Shown piece by piece: positions 1-9,725 of a DNA stretch of 64,000 bases. A program made the position numbers and the translations under genes. The DNA is from Marinobacter salsuginis (lineage in GTDB: Bacteria > Pseudomonadota > Gammaproteobacteria > Pseudomonadales > Oleiphilaceae): the NCBI RefSeq assembly GCF_009617755.1, contig NZ_BGZH01000002.1:434001-498000 (forward strand), read 5' to 3'. The notes beneath the pieces were generated by a model. That model saw only the letters and a list, made by a program, of their open reading frames with translations. It did not search any database and had not been told where the DNA came from. Each line of letters opens with the position of its first letter. Positions within the stretch are counted from its first letter, which is position 1.

Positions 1-558
1 AACCTGGCCATGGGTCTGGCCATGGAGCAGATGTTCCAGGCCACCTCCGACATGATCGACAAGCGCATGCGGGCCACCTGGCAGACCAGCACCGAAGTGG
101 CCGGTGTCTGTCATGTTCTGGCGCAACACTACACCAAGCTCAAGCCGGACCAGGCCACCCTTGCAGGCCTGGTGCATCTGATCGGCGTGCTGCCGATTCT
201 GCGCTATGTGGAAGACCAGGATATCCAGATCAGCAGCATCATGTTGGATAATGTGGTCGATGAGCTGCATCCGAAGATCGGGGCGACCATCCTGAAGAAG
301 TGGGATTTCCCGCAGGAGCTTCAGAACGTTCCTCTGGAATATGCCAACTTCAACCGTGAGGTGCCGTCGGCCGACTACGCAGATCTGGTGATGGTGGCCA
401 ACCTTCAGCTGGTTGCCGGTTCAGAGCATGCGTGGAATGAAATGGACTGGACGAAGATTTCGGCCTTTGATCGTCTTGGACTGGATCCGAATATCGACAT
501 GAGCGAGGAAGAGGATCTGAACGCCCAGATGGAAGCGGCTATGGCGCTGCTTCAGTAA
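1..558 (+). CDS. HDOD domain protein, 5' truncated
   Basis: The frame is open from base 1, so the N-terminus lies outside the window and 185 residues remain. HDOD domains are HD-superfamily relatives, often non-catalytic, found in bacterial signalling proteins. The visible part has the helical pattern of the family, with conserved stretches around LAGLVHLIGVLP and HPKIGATILKKWDFP, then an acidic tail rich in Glu and Met. No receiver, GGDEF or EAL domain is visible in the remaining part. The gene ends just before a large inverted repeat and faces ung convergently. The family call is fairly secure; the function is unknown. Confidence 0.8.
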   Translation, partial: NLAMGLAMEQMFQATSDMIDKRMRATWQTSTEVAGVCHVLAQHYTKLKPDQATLAGLVHLIGVLPILRYVEDQDIQISSIMLDNVVDELHPKIGATILKKWDFPQELQNVPLEYANFNREVPSADYADLVMVANLQLVAGSEHAWNEMDWTKISAFDRLGLDPNIDMSEEEDLNAQMEAAMALLQ

Positions 559-602
559 TACCCGATACTTCTTGTGCCCCCTCGCTTTTTGGTGGCTGGC
601 GC

Positions 603-683
603 GGGGGCGGTGAGTCTTTCCCTCGGGAAAAGAACTCGCTGCGCTCAGACACCTTTTCCTGTCGGGAAAGACTCACCGCCCCC
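603..683. repeat. Perfect 20-bp inverted repeat, possible dispersed element or terminator
   Basis: Positions 603-622 read GGGGGCGGTGAGTCTTTCCC and 664-683 are its exact reverse complement, separated by 41 bp. The spacer has a second, weaker pairing (GGGAAAA against TTTTCC) and a core containing ACTCGCTGCGCTC. It lies between the convergent HDOD gene and ung. No T-run follows either arm, so a simple intrinsic terminator is unlikely. The size and nested structure suggest a dispersed palindromic repeat. Confidence 0.8.
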
Positions 684-724
684 ACACCGATCGAACCTTG
701 GAAGGGCACTCTTTACCTGCCCTT

Positions 725-1459
725 TCAGCTCTTCTTGTATCTCTCGATCAACTCAGCTTTGCTGGGCAACGCCCAGTTAACGGTGGGCTTTCCCTGCTGT
801 TGCAACCAGTCGTTCGCCTTTGAAAAGTGTTTGCAACCGAAGAAGCCCCGGTAAGCGCTTAGTGGCGAGGGATGGGGGCCGTCGAGGACGAGGTGTTTGG
901 TGCGGTCGATGTGCTGGCCTTTCTTTTTGGCGTAGCTGCCCCAGAGCAGGAATACCACGCCTTCCCGTTCGCGGTTGATGGTTTCGATGACTTTGTCGGT
1001 GAAGGTTTCCCAGCCTTTGCCCTGATGGGCGCCGGCCTGGCCCTGGACGACGGTGAGGACACTGTTGAGTAGCAATACGCCCTGCTCTGCCCAGGGTTGG
1101 AGGCAGCCGTGATCGGGCGGAGCAATGCCCAGGTCGTCCTGAATTTCCTTAAAGATGTTGACCAGCGAGGGCGGGATGGCCACGTTCGGGCGCACGGAGA
1201 AGCACAGGCCGTGGGCCTGGCCGGGGCCGTGGTAGGGGTCTTGCCCGAGAATCACCACCCTTACGTTTTCCAGCGGCGTGCTGTTGAGTGCGTTGAAGCA
1301 GTGTTGGCTGGCGGGGAACAGGACTTTGCCGGCTTGCTCCTCGGCAGCCAGGAATTCCGCCAGGCCCTGCATGTAGGGCTGGCGGAATTCTTCGGAGAGA
1401 TGTTCTTTCCAGCCCCGGTCGGGCCTGAGCTGACTGGCCAGTACCTCAACCGGGCTCAT
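725..1459 (-). CDS. ung: Uracil-DNA glycosylase (family 1)
   Basis: Removes uracil from DNA and starts base-excision repair. At 244 residues it has the usual length. The water-activating motif GQDPYHG is at residues 72-78 (Asp74 catalytic), VLLLN at 128-132, and the leucine-loop motif HPSPLS at 196-201 (His196). The ATG has a clear AGGAG site about 5 bases upstream. It starts 3 bp after the lysS stop and is probably the last gene of a prfB-lysS-ung transcript. Confidence 0.97.
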   Translation of the reverse strand: MSPVEVLASQLRPDRGWKEHLSEEFRQPYMQGLAEFLAAEEQAGKVLFPASQHCFNALNSTPLENVRVVILGQDPYHGPGQAHGLCFSVRPNVAIPPSLVNIFKEIQDDLGIAPPDHGCLQPWAEQGVLLLNSVLTVVQGQAGAHQGKGWETFTDKVIETINREREGVVFLLWGSYAKKKGQHIDRTKHLVLDGPHPSPLSAYRGFFGCKHFSKANDWLQQQGKPTVNWALPSKAELIERYKKS

Positions 1460-1462
1460 GGA

Positions 1463-2998
1463 TCACTCCTCGTCTTTGCGGCTTTCAGGCTTGTGTTCTG
1501 GGCGCATGGCCGGGAACAGGATGACGTCGCGGATGGAAGCCGAGTTGGTCAGCAACATCGCCAGGCGGTCGATACCGATGCCCTCGCCGGCGGTGGGCGG
1601 CAGGCCATATTCCAGGGCCATGACGTAGTCCTCGTCGTAGAACATGGCTTCGTCATCACCGGCATCCTTTTCCGCCACCTGGGCCTGGAAGCGCTCGGCC
1701 TGGTCTTCGGCGTCGTTCAGCTCAGAGAATCCGTTGGCAATCTCGCGGCCTCCCACGAAGAACTCGAAGCGTTCGGTGACGAACGGGTTACTGTCTTTGC
1801 AGCGGGCCAGGGGCGACACTTCTTTCGGGTACTCGGTGATAAAGGTCGGTTGCATCAGGCGATGCTCCGCCGTTGCCTCGAAGATCTCGATCTGGACCTT
1901 GCCCAGACCCCAACCATCCTTGAGATGAATACCCATATCTTTTGCCACCTGACGGGCGCTGGCCTCATCTGCCAGCTGTTCTGGCTTGATGTCCGGGTTG
2001 TAGCGCAGAATGGCATCAACAACGGTAAGGCGCTCGAAGGTCTTGCCGAAGTCGTACTCGATGGTCTCTTCGCTGCCATCAGCCAGGGTGCGGGTGTTCA
2101 CCACCATGGTGGTGCCCAAGACCTTCTGGGTGATGGTGCGCAGCATGTCCTCGGTCAGATCCATCAGGTCGTTGTAGTCTGCGTATGCCTGGTAAAACTC
2201 GACCATGGTAAATTCCGGATTATGACGGGTGGAAAGCCCCTCGTTTCGGAAGTTCCGGTTGATCTCGAACACCCGCTCAAAGCCGCCGACGACCAGGCGC
2301 TTCAGGAACAATTCCGGGGCAATACGCAGGTACATGTCGATGCCCAGGGCGTTATGATGGGTCACGAAGGGCCGCGCGGTGGCACCACCGGGGATCACCT
2401 GAAGCATCGGGGTTTCCACTTCCATGAACTCCCGGTCGGTGAAGTACTGGCGCATGGCGCTGATGATCTTCGAACGCGCATGGAACACCCGGCGACTGTC
2501 CTCGTTGACCATCAAATCGACGTAGCGGTGACGGTAGCGGGCTTCCGTGTCCGTCAGGCCCTTGTGCTTCTCAGGCAACGGACGCAGGGACTTGGTGAGC
2601 AGCACGTGCTCATCCATGGTTACGTACAGGTCGCCCTTGCCTGACTTGGAAAGGGTCCCACGGACGCCCACGATGTCCCCCAGATCCCAGTGCTTGGTGT
2701 CTTTCTGGACATCCTTGGAAGCATAGATCTGGATCCGGCCAGTCATGTCCTGAACCACCTTGAATGCCTTGCGATCCAGCATCATGCGGCCGGCAATGGC
2801 CACCTTGATACCCAGGGACTCCAGCTCTTCCTTGGTTGTCTCGCCGTATTTTGCCTGCAGTTCGGCGGCGGTGGCGTCACGACGGAAGTCGTTCGGGAAG
2901 GCGTTGCCCTGGTCGCGCATCTCTGACAGTTTGGCGCGGCGCTCGGCAATCAGCTTGTTGTCCTCATGCTGTGCGGCATTCTGAGTTTGATCAGTCAT
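1463..2998 (-). CDS. lysS: Lysyl-tRNA synthetase, class II
   Basis: Charges tRNA-Lys with lysine. The 511-residue protein matches the family length. An N-terminal OB-fold anticodon-binding domain covers roughly residues 60-170 ([19 protein letters not shown]). The class II catalytic core has motif 2 around [20 protein letters not shown] and the C-terminal motif 3 [11 protein letters not shown]. The gene lies 51 bp after prfB and 3 bp before ung on the same strand, an arrangement like prfB-lysS in Escherichia coli. Confidence 0.97.
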   Translation of the reverse strand: MTDQTQNAAQHEDNKLIAERRAKLSEMRDQGNAFPNDFRRDATAAELQAKYGETTKEELESLGIKVAIAGRMMLDRKAFKVVQDMTGRIQIYASKDVQKDTKHWDLGDIVGVRGTLSKSGKGDLYVTMDEHVLLTKSLRPLPEKHKGLTDTEARYRHRYVDLMVNEDSRRVFHARSKIISAMRQYFTDREFMEVETPMLQVIPGGATARPFVTHHNALGIDMYLRIAPELFLKRLVVGGFERVFEINRNFRNEGLSTRHNPEFTMVEFYQAYADYNDLMDLTEDMLRTITQKVLGTTMVVNTRTLADGSEETIEYDFGKTFERLTVVDAILRYNPDIKPEQLADEASARQVAKDMGIHLKDGWGLGKVQIEIFEATAEHRLMQPTFITEYPKEVSPLARCKDSNPFVTERFEFFVGGREIANGFSELNDAEDQAERFQAQVAEKDAGDDEAMFYDEDYVMALEYGLPPTAGEGIGIDRLAMLLTNSASIRDVILFPAMRPEHKPESRKDEE

Positions 2999-3049
2999 TT
3001 TGGCTCACTAGGAATCGGGTTGTCCGGGTTAGCGTGGCAAAGGCGCTGG

Positions 3050-4145
3050 TTACAGCGCCATCTTCAGGCTGGCTTCGATGAACTTGTCAATGTCACCGTC
3101 CAGCACCGACTGGGTATTACTGGTTTCAACCTTGGTACGCAGGTCCTTGATACGGCTGTCATCCAGAACGTAGGAACGGATCTGGCTGCCCCAACCGATA
3201 TCGGCCTTGGCGTCCTCGGCCTTCTGCTTCTCGGCGTTACGCTCCTGCATCTCGCGCTCAAACAGCTTGGCCTTCAGCTGCTTCATGGCCTGGTCCTTGT
3301 TCTGGTGCTGGCTTCGGCCAGCCTGACAGGCCACAACAATACCGGTGGGATTGTGGGTCAGACGCACCGCCGACTCGGTCCGGTTAACGTGCTGACCACC
3401 AGCGCCGGAGGCACGATAGACATCCACCCGCAAATCCGCCGGATTGATCTCGATCTCGAAGCTGTCATCTACTTCCGGCGATACAAACACGGAAGAGAAC
3501 GAAGTGTGCCTACGGTTGCCGGAATCAAACGGTGATTTACGCACCAGCCGGTGTACGCCGGTTTCGGTACGCAGCCAGCCATAGGCATAGTCGCCCTGGA
3601 TGTGAATGGTGGCGCTCTTGATGCCCGCCACTTCACCTTCCATCAGCTCGACAATCTCGGCCTTGAAGCCACGGCGCTCAGCCCAGCGCAGGTACATACG
3701 CAACAGCATATTGGCCCAGTCCTGGGCTTCGGTGCCACCGGAACCAGCCTGGATATCGAGGTAGGCGTTGTTGGCATCCATTTCGCCGGAGAACATGCGG
3801 CGGAATTCGAGCTTTTCGAGCTCTTTATCAAGGCCCTCAAGATCGGACTCGATCTCGGCAACGGTGCCTTCGTCCTCTTCTTCTGCGGCAATATCCAGCA
3901 GGCCTTCGGCGTCTTCCAGGCCGGAGGTGAGGTTATCGATGGTCTTGACGATCAGCTCAAGATCCGCACGCTCTTTGCCCAGCGCCTGCGCCCGCTCGGG
4001 GTCGTCCCAGACGCTTGGCTGCTCCAGTTCGCGCTCAACTTCGATCAGTCGCTCACTACGCTGATCGTAGTCAAAGATACCCCCTGAGCGCTTCAGTGCG
4101 CTCACGAAGCTCTTTGATCTTCGTCACAATGGGATTAATTTCCAT
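3050..4145 (-). CDS. prfB: Peptide chain release factor 2, made by programmed +1 frameshift
   Basis: Recognises UAA and UGA stop codons and triggers peptide release. Translation starts at the ATG at 4145-4143 and gives 24 residues ([13 protein letters not shown]...RGYL) before an in-frame TGA at 4073-4071. A +1 shift on CTT-T continues the protein as DYDQRSERL and gives 364 residues, close to the E. coli length. The stop-codon recognition motif SPF lies at about residues 204-206 and the catalytic GGQ at about 249-251. A plain ORF search starts the gene too late, at an out-of-frame start near 4105. The two-frame reading is certain from the sequence. Confidence 0.97.
4070..4085 (-). promoter_or_regulatory. 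RF2 autoregulatory +1 frameshift site
   Basis: Read on the minus strand the site is AGG GGG TAT CTT TGA C. The AGGGGG acts as an internal Shine-Dalgarno element, CTT is the slippery codon, and UGA followed by C is a poor terminator when RF2 is scarce. This is the classic feedback loop in which low RF2 favours frameshifting and so RF2 synthesis. All elements are visible with the canonical spacing. Confidence 0.96.
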
Positions 4146-4265
4146 GAAACCCTTACTCGCTCTTGAAAATGGAGAGTAAAAACAGAGGGCGGAGTTTACC
4201 GGAAATCAGTTCGTAAATCAGCCGTGGTTGACCGCTACTTCAGAGTAAGCGGGAGGCAGGCTTGA

Positions 4266-5999
4266 TCAGGATAGCGGCTCGAGATAATCGACCAAAAGCT
4301 GAAGATTGGTCCGCCCCCGAAAGGTATTGGCATCCGGCTTATACACCACCCGGGCACCGGTTCGGGTGTAATCCGGCACTTCCGGCCCGGTATTGAAGGC
4401 AATGCCGTCAATGATCCCGCCGCCCTCAACCGGTTGCAGAACCAGCTTCAGATGGTTTTCACCGACGATTCTCTGGCTCACCACCCGAAACTCGCCGTCG
4501 AACAGCGGCTCCGGGAAATGCTGCCCCCAGGGGCCGGCCCGCTTGAGCAGTGCGGCGGTGTCCAGGGAAAGCTCTTCGAGGGCCAGAGGCCCATCGGTTG
4601 TGATGGCAGCCTCCAGGTCTTCGGCGGAGGCGCTGTCTCGCACGGCCCGATCGAAGGCTTCCGAGAAGGCATCCAGATCCGCTTTGGCCAGGGTCATGCC
4701 GGCGGCCATGGCGTGGCCGCCAAACTTCTTCAGCATACCGGGATGGCGGGAGTCGACCACGGCGAGCACATCACGGATATGCAGCCCGGGAATCGACCGG
4801 GCGGAGCCCTTGATATCCTCGCCGTTGTCATCCGGCGCGAAGGCAATGGTGGGCCGGTGGGTCTGCTCTCGAATACGTGCCGCGAGGATGCCGATGACAC
4901 CCTGGTGCCAGTCGGGATCGAACAGGGCCAGGCCCCACGGCAGACCTTCAAGATCCAGGGACATGGAAGCAAGCAGACCCTGAGCCTGGGCTTTCATATC
5001 CTTCTCGATGGTGCGGCGCTCCCTATTGAAGGTATCCAGCTCCCGGGCCAGGCGCCTTGCTTCGTCCTGGCTGTCGGCGAGAAGGCAGGCAATGCCGATG
5101 CTCATATCATCCAGCCGCCCGGCGGCATTCAACCGGGGGCCGACCACAAACCCAAGATCGGTAGAACTGATTGCAGTATGATCGCGGCCGGCGACTTCAA
5201 GCAACGCAAGGATACCGGGCCGGGCCTCACCCTGCCTTATCCGGCGCAAGCCCTGCTCTACGAAAATCCGGTTGTTATGATCCAGGGGTACGACATCGGC
5301 GACTGTACCCAGCGCCACCAGGTCCAGAAGGCTCCCCAGATTGGGTTCAGGATCCGGGAGTTGATTGCTTTCCCGAAGCCGCTTGCGCAGTGCCGTGAGC
5401 ACGTAAAACATGACACCAACACCGGCGGCGTTCTTGCTCAGGAAGGGACAACCCGGCTGATTGGGATTGACGATGGCATCGGCGTCCGGGAGCTCATCAC
5501 CGGCCAGATGGTGATCCGTCACCACGACTTTCACCCCGAGCTCTTTGGCCGCTCTGACACCTTCAACGGCGGATATACCGTTATCAACGGTGACCATCAG
5601 GTCGGGAAGCTCACCCTCATCGCGCAGCCGCTCAATAATGCCTGGCGTCAGGCCATAGCCGTCGGCAAAACGGCTGGGCACCCGAAAATCAATGCTCTGC
5701 AAACCGAGCATTGAAAGGCCAAGCATGGCTACGGCGGTGCTAGTGGCGCCATCGGCATCGAAATCGCCGAGCACCAGAACCCGCTGTTGCTGCTGGATCG
5801 CTTCCGACAGCAGCTCAACTGCCCGGTCGATACCTCTCAGTGACAGGGGAGATGCAAGATGTCTGAGGGTGTAACTCAGCTGCTCATCAGAGGTTACGCC
5901 ACGGGCGGCGTAGAGACGGCGAAGCAACGGAGGCAGGTTTTGCCCCCAGTCCGGGACTATCTCCGGCTGGGGGCGACGCAGGATCTTTTTTGGTGTCAT
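4266..5999 (-). CDS. recJ: Single-stranded-DNA-specific 5'-3' exonuclease RecJ
   Basis: Degrades single-stranded DNA 5' to 3' in recombination and mismatch repair. At 577 residues it matches E. coli RecJ. DHH-phosphoesterase motifs are visible: LGDFDADGATS, VTVDNGIS and VTDHHLAGDELPDADAIVNP. The DHHA1 domain carries GGHAMAAGMTL, and a C-terminal OB-like domain follows. It starts 6 bp after thrC, so it is probably in the hom-thrC-recJ transcript. Confidence 0.96.
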   Translation of the reverse strand: MTPKKILRRPQPEIVPDWGQNLPPLLRRLYAARGVTSDEQLSYTLRHLASPLSLRGIDRAVELLSEAIQQQQRVLVLGDFDADGATSTAVAMLGLSMLGLQSIDFRVPSRFADGYGLTPGIIERLRDEGELPDLMVTVDNGISAVEGVRAAKELGVKVVVTDHHLAGDELPDADAIVNPNQPGCPFLSKNAAGVGVMFYVLTALRKRLRESNQLPDPEPNLGSLLDLVALGTVADVVPLDHNNRIFVEQGLRRIRQGEARPGILALLEVAGRDHTAISSTDLGFVVGPRLNAAGRLDDMSIGIACLLADSQDEARRLARELDTFNRERRTIEKDMKAQAQGLLASMSLDLEGLPWGLALFDPDWHQGVIGILAARIREQTHRPTIAFAPDDNGEDIKGSARSIPGLHIRDVLAVVDSRHPGMLKKFGGHAMAAGMTLAKADLDAFSEAFDRAVRDSASAEDLEAAITTDGPLALEELSLDTAALLKRAGPWGQHFPEPLFDGEFRVVSQRIVGENHLKLVLQPVEGGGIIDGIAFNTGPEVPDYTRTGARVVYKPDANTFRGRTNLQLLVDYLEPLS

Positions 6000-6005
6000 A
6001 CCCGA

Positions 6006-7406
6006 TCAGGCGTTTTTCCAGTGCTTGGCAATAAACTCCTGAACCCCGGAGATGTCGTTATCCAGCACCGTGTAGCGCTCTTCCCGTTCGAACAGGTCAG
6101 CCATGTGAGTTGGCAGAGGCGGCTCCACAGTCAAGCCGGACTCGGCTACTGCATCCGGGAACTTGGCCGGGTGCGCAGTACCCAGGGTGATCATCGGTAC
6201 CGCCGGATCTCGGCGGCAATTGCGCGCAGCGCGCACCCCGATGGCGGTGTGGGGATCCAGCAGATACTCGTTCTGCTCGTAGATCTCGCGGATGGTGTCA
6301 CAGGTCTTCTTGTCGTCCACCGCGTCGCTGTCGAACAGCTTTCGGGCGTGTTTCCAGCGGTAATCTTCAATGCTGACCGGGCCTTTGGCTGCATTTTCCA
6401 GCAGGGTCTTCACAGCCAGCCCATCGCGACCATGCAGATCAAACAGCAGACGCTCGAAGTTGCTGGACACCATGATATCCATGCTGGGTGACAACGTGTG
6501 CTCGAGCTGATGCTGCTCGTATTTGTTGCCGCTCATGAAGCGGTGCAGGATGTCGTTGCGGTTGGTGGCAATCACCAGCTGTGAGATCGGCAGCCCCATC
6601 TTCTTCGCCAGATAGCCGGCAAAGATGTCCCCGAAGTTTCCAGTTGGAACGGAGAACGCCATGCTGCGATCCGGCCCACCCAGGGCGAGGGACGCATGGA
6701 AGTAGTAAACAATCTGGGCCATGATCCGGGCCCAGTTGATGGAGTTCACGGCGGCCAGCTGGGTTTTTCCGCCCAGGAACGACTGGTTGCCGAAACTTTC
6801 TTTTACCATGCGCTGGCAGTCATCGAAGTTGCCACGCACCGCAATGTTGTGGATGTTGTCACCCTGAACGGTGGTCATCTGGCGGCGTTGGACTTCAGAT
6901 ACGCGCTGGTGCGGATGCAGGATGAAAATATCCACATGCTCGCACCGGCGGCAACCTTCGATTGCAGCGGAGCCGGTGTCACCGGAAGTCGCCCCCATGA
7001 TCACCACGTGCTGCTTGCGCTTTTCCAACACGTAGTCCAGCAGGCGGCCGAGCAGCTGCAGTGCAAAGTCCTTGAACGCCAGGGTCGGGCCGCGGAAAAG
7101 CTCCATCACCCACTCGTTGGTATCCAGCTGAACCAGCGGAGCGACTGCCTTATGGGCAAAGACCGAATAGGTCTCATCCAGCATCTTGCGGAAGTCGTCT
7201 GCCGGGATGGCGTCGTCCACGAACGGATGCATGACCTTGAAGGCCAGCTCACTGTATGGGAGCCCACGCCAGCTACGGATTTCCTCCAGACTGAAATGCG
7301 GCAGGGATTCGGGAACGTAAAGCCCGCCATCGGTGGCAAGGCCCGTCAGCAATACGTCTTCAAAACCCAGTGCGGGCGCTTCACCCCGCGTACTGATGTA
7401 TCTCAC
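6006..7406 (-). CDS. thrC: Threonine synthase
   Basis: Converts O-phosphohomoserine to threonine using pyridoxal phosphate. The 466 residues begin MRYISTRGEAP with the FEDVLLTGLATDGGLYVPE segment typical of the long form. The Lys of LAFKDFALQLLGRLL should bind the cofactor, and GATSGDTGSAA forms the phosphate loop. The start codon is GTG with an AGG element about 8 bases upstream. It follows hom by 11 bp, so the last step of threonine synthesis is co-transcribed with homoserine dehydrogenase. Confidence 0.96.
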   Translation of the reverse strand: MRYISTRGEAPALGFEDVLLTGLATDGGLYVPESLPHFSLEEIRSWRGLPYSELAFKVMHPFVDDAIPADDFRKMLDETYSVFAHKAVAPLVQLDTNEWVMELFRGPTLAFKDFALQLLGRLLDYVLEKRKQHVVIMGATSGDTGSAAIEGCRRCEHVDIFILHPHQRVSEVQRRQMTTVQGDNIHNIAVRGNFDDCQRMVKESFGNQSFLGGKTQLAAVNSINWARIMAQIVYYFHASLALGGPDRSMAFSVPTGNFGDIFAGYLAKKMGLPISQLVIATNRNDILHRFMSGNKYEQHQLEHTLSPSMDIMVSSNFERLLFDLHGRDGLAVKTLLENAAKGPVSIEDYRWKHARKLFDSDAVDDKKTCDTIREIYEQNEYLLDPHTAIGVRAARNCRRDPAVPMITLGTAHPAKFPDAVAESGLTVEPPLPTHMADLFEREERYTVLDNDISGVQEFIAKHWKNA

Positions 7407-7417
7407 GTTCGTACCTG

Positions 7418-8719
7418 TCAGTTGAAGTTTTCTGCGCGGATGCGGACAACCTGGCCGTCGGTATCGGACAGGGCTTCCAGCTCTTCAATCGCACGGTTGA
7501 TCTGCCGTTCCTGAACGGTGTGGGTCAGGATGATCACCGGAATCCGACCGTCTTTCAGTTCGGATTCCTTCTGCATGATCGACTCGATATTGATGCCGTG
7601 CTCGCTCAGGATGGAGGCAATCTTGGCCAGCACACCCGGACGATCAAGAGCGGTAATTCGCAGGTAGTACGCCGACTGGATGTCCTCCATAGAGAGCACG
7701 TCCAGCTCTTCCATGGCCTCCGGTGAGAACCCAAGGTATGGCACCCGCAGGTTGCTTTCTGTTGCTACGGCACGGGCGACATCAACGATATCTGCGATAA
7801 CCGCAGAGGCAGTGGCCTCATCACCGGCGCCAGGGCCGTAATACATGGTCTGGCCAACGGCATCGCCGTCTACCAGGACTGCATTGAGCACGCCGTCAAC
7901 CTGGGCGATCAGGTGGCTCTGGGGCACCAGGGTCGGATGAACCCGAAGCTCAATACCATCATCACGACGGCGGGCGATACCGAGGTGCTTGATGCGATAA
8001 CCCAATAGTTCGGCATGGGCAATATCGTAAGGGGTAATCTTGGAGATCCCTTCGGTAAAGCCCTTCTCGAATTGCAGGGGCACACCGAAACCGGCGGATG
8101 CCAGAATGGTCAGTTTGTGGGCGGCGTCGATCCCCTCAACATCAAAGGTCGGATCCGCTTCCGCATAACCCAGGTCCTGGGCTTCCTTGAGAACCTCGGA
8201 AAATTCCCGACCGGCACGCATTTCCGTCAGAATGTAGTTACCGGTACCGTTGATAATGCCGGCAATCCAGTCAATGCGGTTCGCCGCCATGCCTTCACGT
8301 ACGGCCTTGATGACCGGAATGCCCCCGGCAACACCTGCCTCGTACGCCACCACAACGCCAGCTTTCTCGGCCGCTTCAAAGATTTCATTGCCGTGGACGG
8401 CGATCAGGGCCTTGTTGGCAGTCACCACGTGCTTGCCATTGCGGATGGCCGCGAGTACCAGCTCCCGCGCGGCGTCATAGCCACCGATCAGCTCGACCAC
8501 GATATCGACACCGGGATCGTTCACCACGTCATAAATGTCGGTGCTGAAAGGCACGTCCCCGAGGTCCATATCCTCGCGGGCCCGTCGACTGGCAATCCGG
8601 GTGATCCGGATATTGCACCCGGCCCGGCCGGCAATCAGCCTGGCGTTGCGGGTCAAGACATTAAAGGTACCGCCGCCGACGGTTCCCAATCCGCAGATTC
8701 CGACACTGACGTCTTTCAA
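7418..8719 (-). CDS. hom: Homoserine dehydrogenase with C-terminal ACT domain
   Basis: Reduces aspartate semialdehyde to homoserine, the branch point to threonine and methionine. The 433 residues contain an N-terminal Rossmann motif (GICGLGTVGGGTF), the catalytic region around TEMRAGREFSEVLKEAQDLGYAEADPTFDVEG, and a C-terminal ACT domain (YYLRITALDRPGVLAKIASILSEH) that in this family senses threonine. This is the monofunctional form, not an aspartokinase fusion. The start is TTG at 8719, supported by AGAGG seven bases upstream. Confidence 0.95.
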   Translation of the reverse strand: MKDVSVGICGLGTVGGGTFNVLTRNARLIAGRAGCNIRITRIASRRAREDMDLGDVPFSTDIYDVVNDPGVDIVVELIGGYDAARELVLAAIRNGKHVVTANKALIAVHGNEIFEAAEKAGVVVAYEAGVAGGIPVIKAVREGMAANRIDWIAGIINGTGNYILTEMRAGREFSEVLKEAQDLGYAEADPTFDVEGIDAAHKLTILASAGFGVPLQFEKGFTEGISKITPYDIAHAELLGYRIKHLGIARRRDDGIELRVHPTLVPQSHLIAQVDGVLNAVLVDGDAVGQTMYYGPGAGDEATASAVIADIVDVARAVATESNLRVPYLGFSPEAMEELDVLSMEDIQSAYYLRITALDRPGVLAKIASILSEHGINIESIMQKESELKDGRIPVIILTHTVQERQINRAIEELEALSDTDGQVVRIRAENFN

Positions 8720-8753
8720 ACTCTCACCTCTGATCCCGAAGGGGTGCTGATGA

Positions 8754-8812
8754 ATTATATTAGGCGGGCATAGTATACCGATTCAGGCCCCACTGAATAA
8801 GCCCCGAATCGG
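8754..8812 (-). promoter_or_regulatory. Candidate hom promoter with overlapping inverted repeat
   Basis: On the minus strand TATACT (8777-8772) lies 17 bp after TTATTC, a plausible sigma-70 promoter. A second perfect TATAAT lies at 8759-8754. A 7-bp inverted repeat, CCGATTC/GAATCGG (8778-8784 and 8806-8812), covers the -35 area and could be an operator or short hairpin. No leader peptide rich in Thr or Ile codons is evident. Confidence 0.4.
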
Positions 8813-8864
8813 ATCCAGAGAAAATACCCTGTGACGCAGCCCGGACAATGGATCCGGAAGGTTG

Positions 8865-9596
8865 TCAGAGCAAGCCCAGTCCTTCAGCCAATCGCTGCGC
8901 CGGAACATAGCCCCGCACCATGTTGCCGTCTTCCAGTACAATGGCAGGCGTACCGGTTACGCCAACTCGACCACCCAGCTCAAACTGCTCACGAACGGGG
9001 TTTTCACAGCTTACATCGGCCACCTGTTGACCAGCCTTGGCTGCGTTCATGGCAGCCTGCTGATCATCAGCACACCAGACCGACTCGTACTTCCTGAAAG
9101 ACGCAGTGTTGGGACCGGACCGGGGAAACCCATAGTAATTGACGGTAATGCCGTAATCGTTCAGCTGAGGCACCTCGTCATGCAGCTTCCTGCAGTAGGG
9201 GCAGTCGATGTCGGTGAACACACTCACGACGGCTTTTTCGTTCTTGGCGGGGAAGCTGATGACTCCCTTATCACCAAAGTCCGCCATCATTTCGCGACGG
9301 GCCTCAGTGCGAGCTGCCTCGGTGACATTGGCAATGCCCTGCTCGGTGATCTTCAGAAGATCCCCCGTCATCAGATACTGGCCATCCTCGGTCGCGTATA
9401 TCGTGTCGCCATTGTTGCTCTGAACCTCATAGAGCCCCTTTGCCTCGGACTCTTTCACCGACATCACCTGAAGGCCCGGGACGGCCTGGGTCAGGCGCTC
9501 GGAAATCCGGTCTTCGACTTCACCGGCACTGACATTCGCCATACCAAGTAAGCCGAAACTGAAGGTAAGCGCCACGACCGCATGTTTAATATTCAT
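8865..9596 (-). CDS. dsbC: Thiol:disulfide interchange protein DsbC
   Basis: Periplasmic disulfide isomerase that reshuffles wrong disulfides. The precursor has a hydrophobic signal peptide (VVALTFSFGLLGMANVSAG, cleavage probably after SAG), an N-terminal dimerisation domain, and a thioredoxin fold with the active site CPYC in VFTDIDCPYCRKLHDEV. A cis-Pro segment TGTPAIVLEDG follows. The ATG at 9596 is preferred over an in-frame TTG at 9608, because the AAGG element lies directly against the TTG. It stands between xerD and hom. Confidence 0.93.
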   Translation of the reverse strand: MNIKHAVVALTFSFGLLGMANVSAGEVEDRISERLTQAVPGLQVMSVKESEAKGLYEVQSNNGDTIYATEDGQYLMTGDLLKITEQGIANVTEAARTEARREMMADFGDKGVISFPAKNEKAVVSVFTDIDCPYCRKLHDEVPQLNDYGITVNYYGFPRSGPNTASFRKYESVWCADDQQAAMNAAKAGQQVADVSCENPVREQFELGGRVGVTGTPAIVLEDGNMVRGYVPAQRLAEGLGLL

Positions 9597-9725
9597 TCTG
9601 ACAAACAACCTTTTTCAGAGATCAGTTAAAGAACCCGGGCAGTATTGGCACAGGCCGGGAATCAATTCAATGCGACAAGCTCATAAAAGGAAAGTTCACC
9701 TCCGGCAGCGCAACCAGTCGGCCTG

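Noticed and set aside
1097..2644. A 515-codon rightward open frame opposite ung and lysS
   Set aside because: It is antisense to two clearly conserved genes, has no recognisable domain, and arises from the codon bias of the opposite strand.
4434..5714. A 426-codon rightward open frame opposite recJ
   Set aside because: Antisense shadow of a gene with intact RecJ motifs; no start context or family resemblance.
8754..8812. Threonine attenuator before hom
   Set aside because: No leader peptide with Thr or Ile codons and no terminator/antiterminator pair were found.
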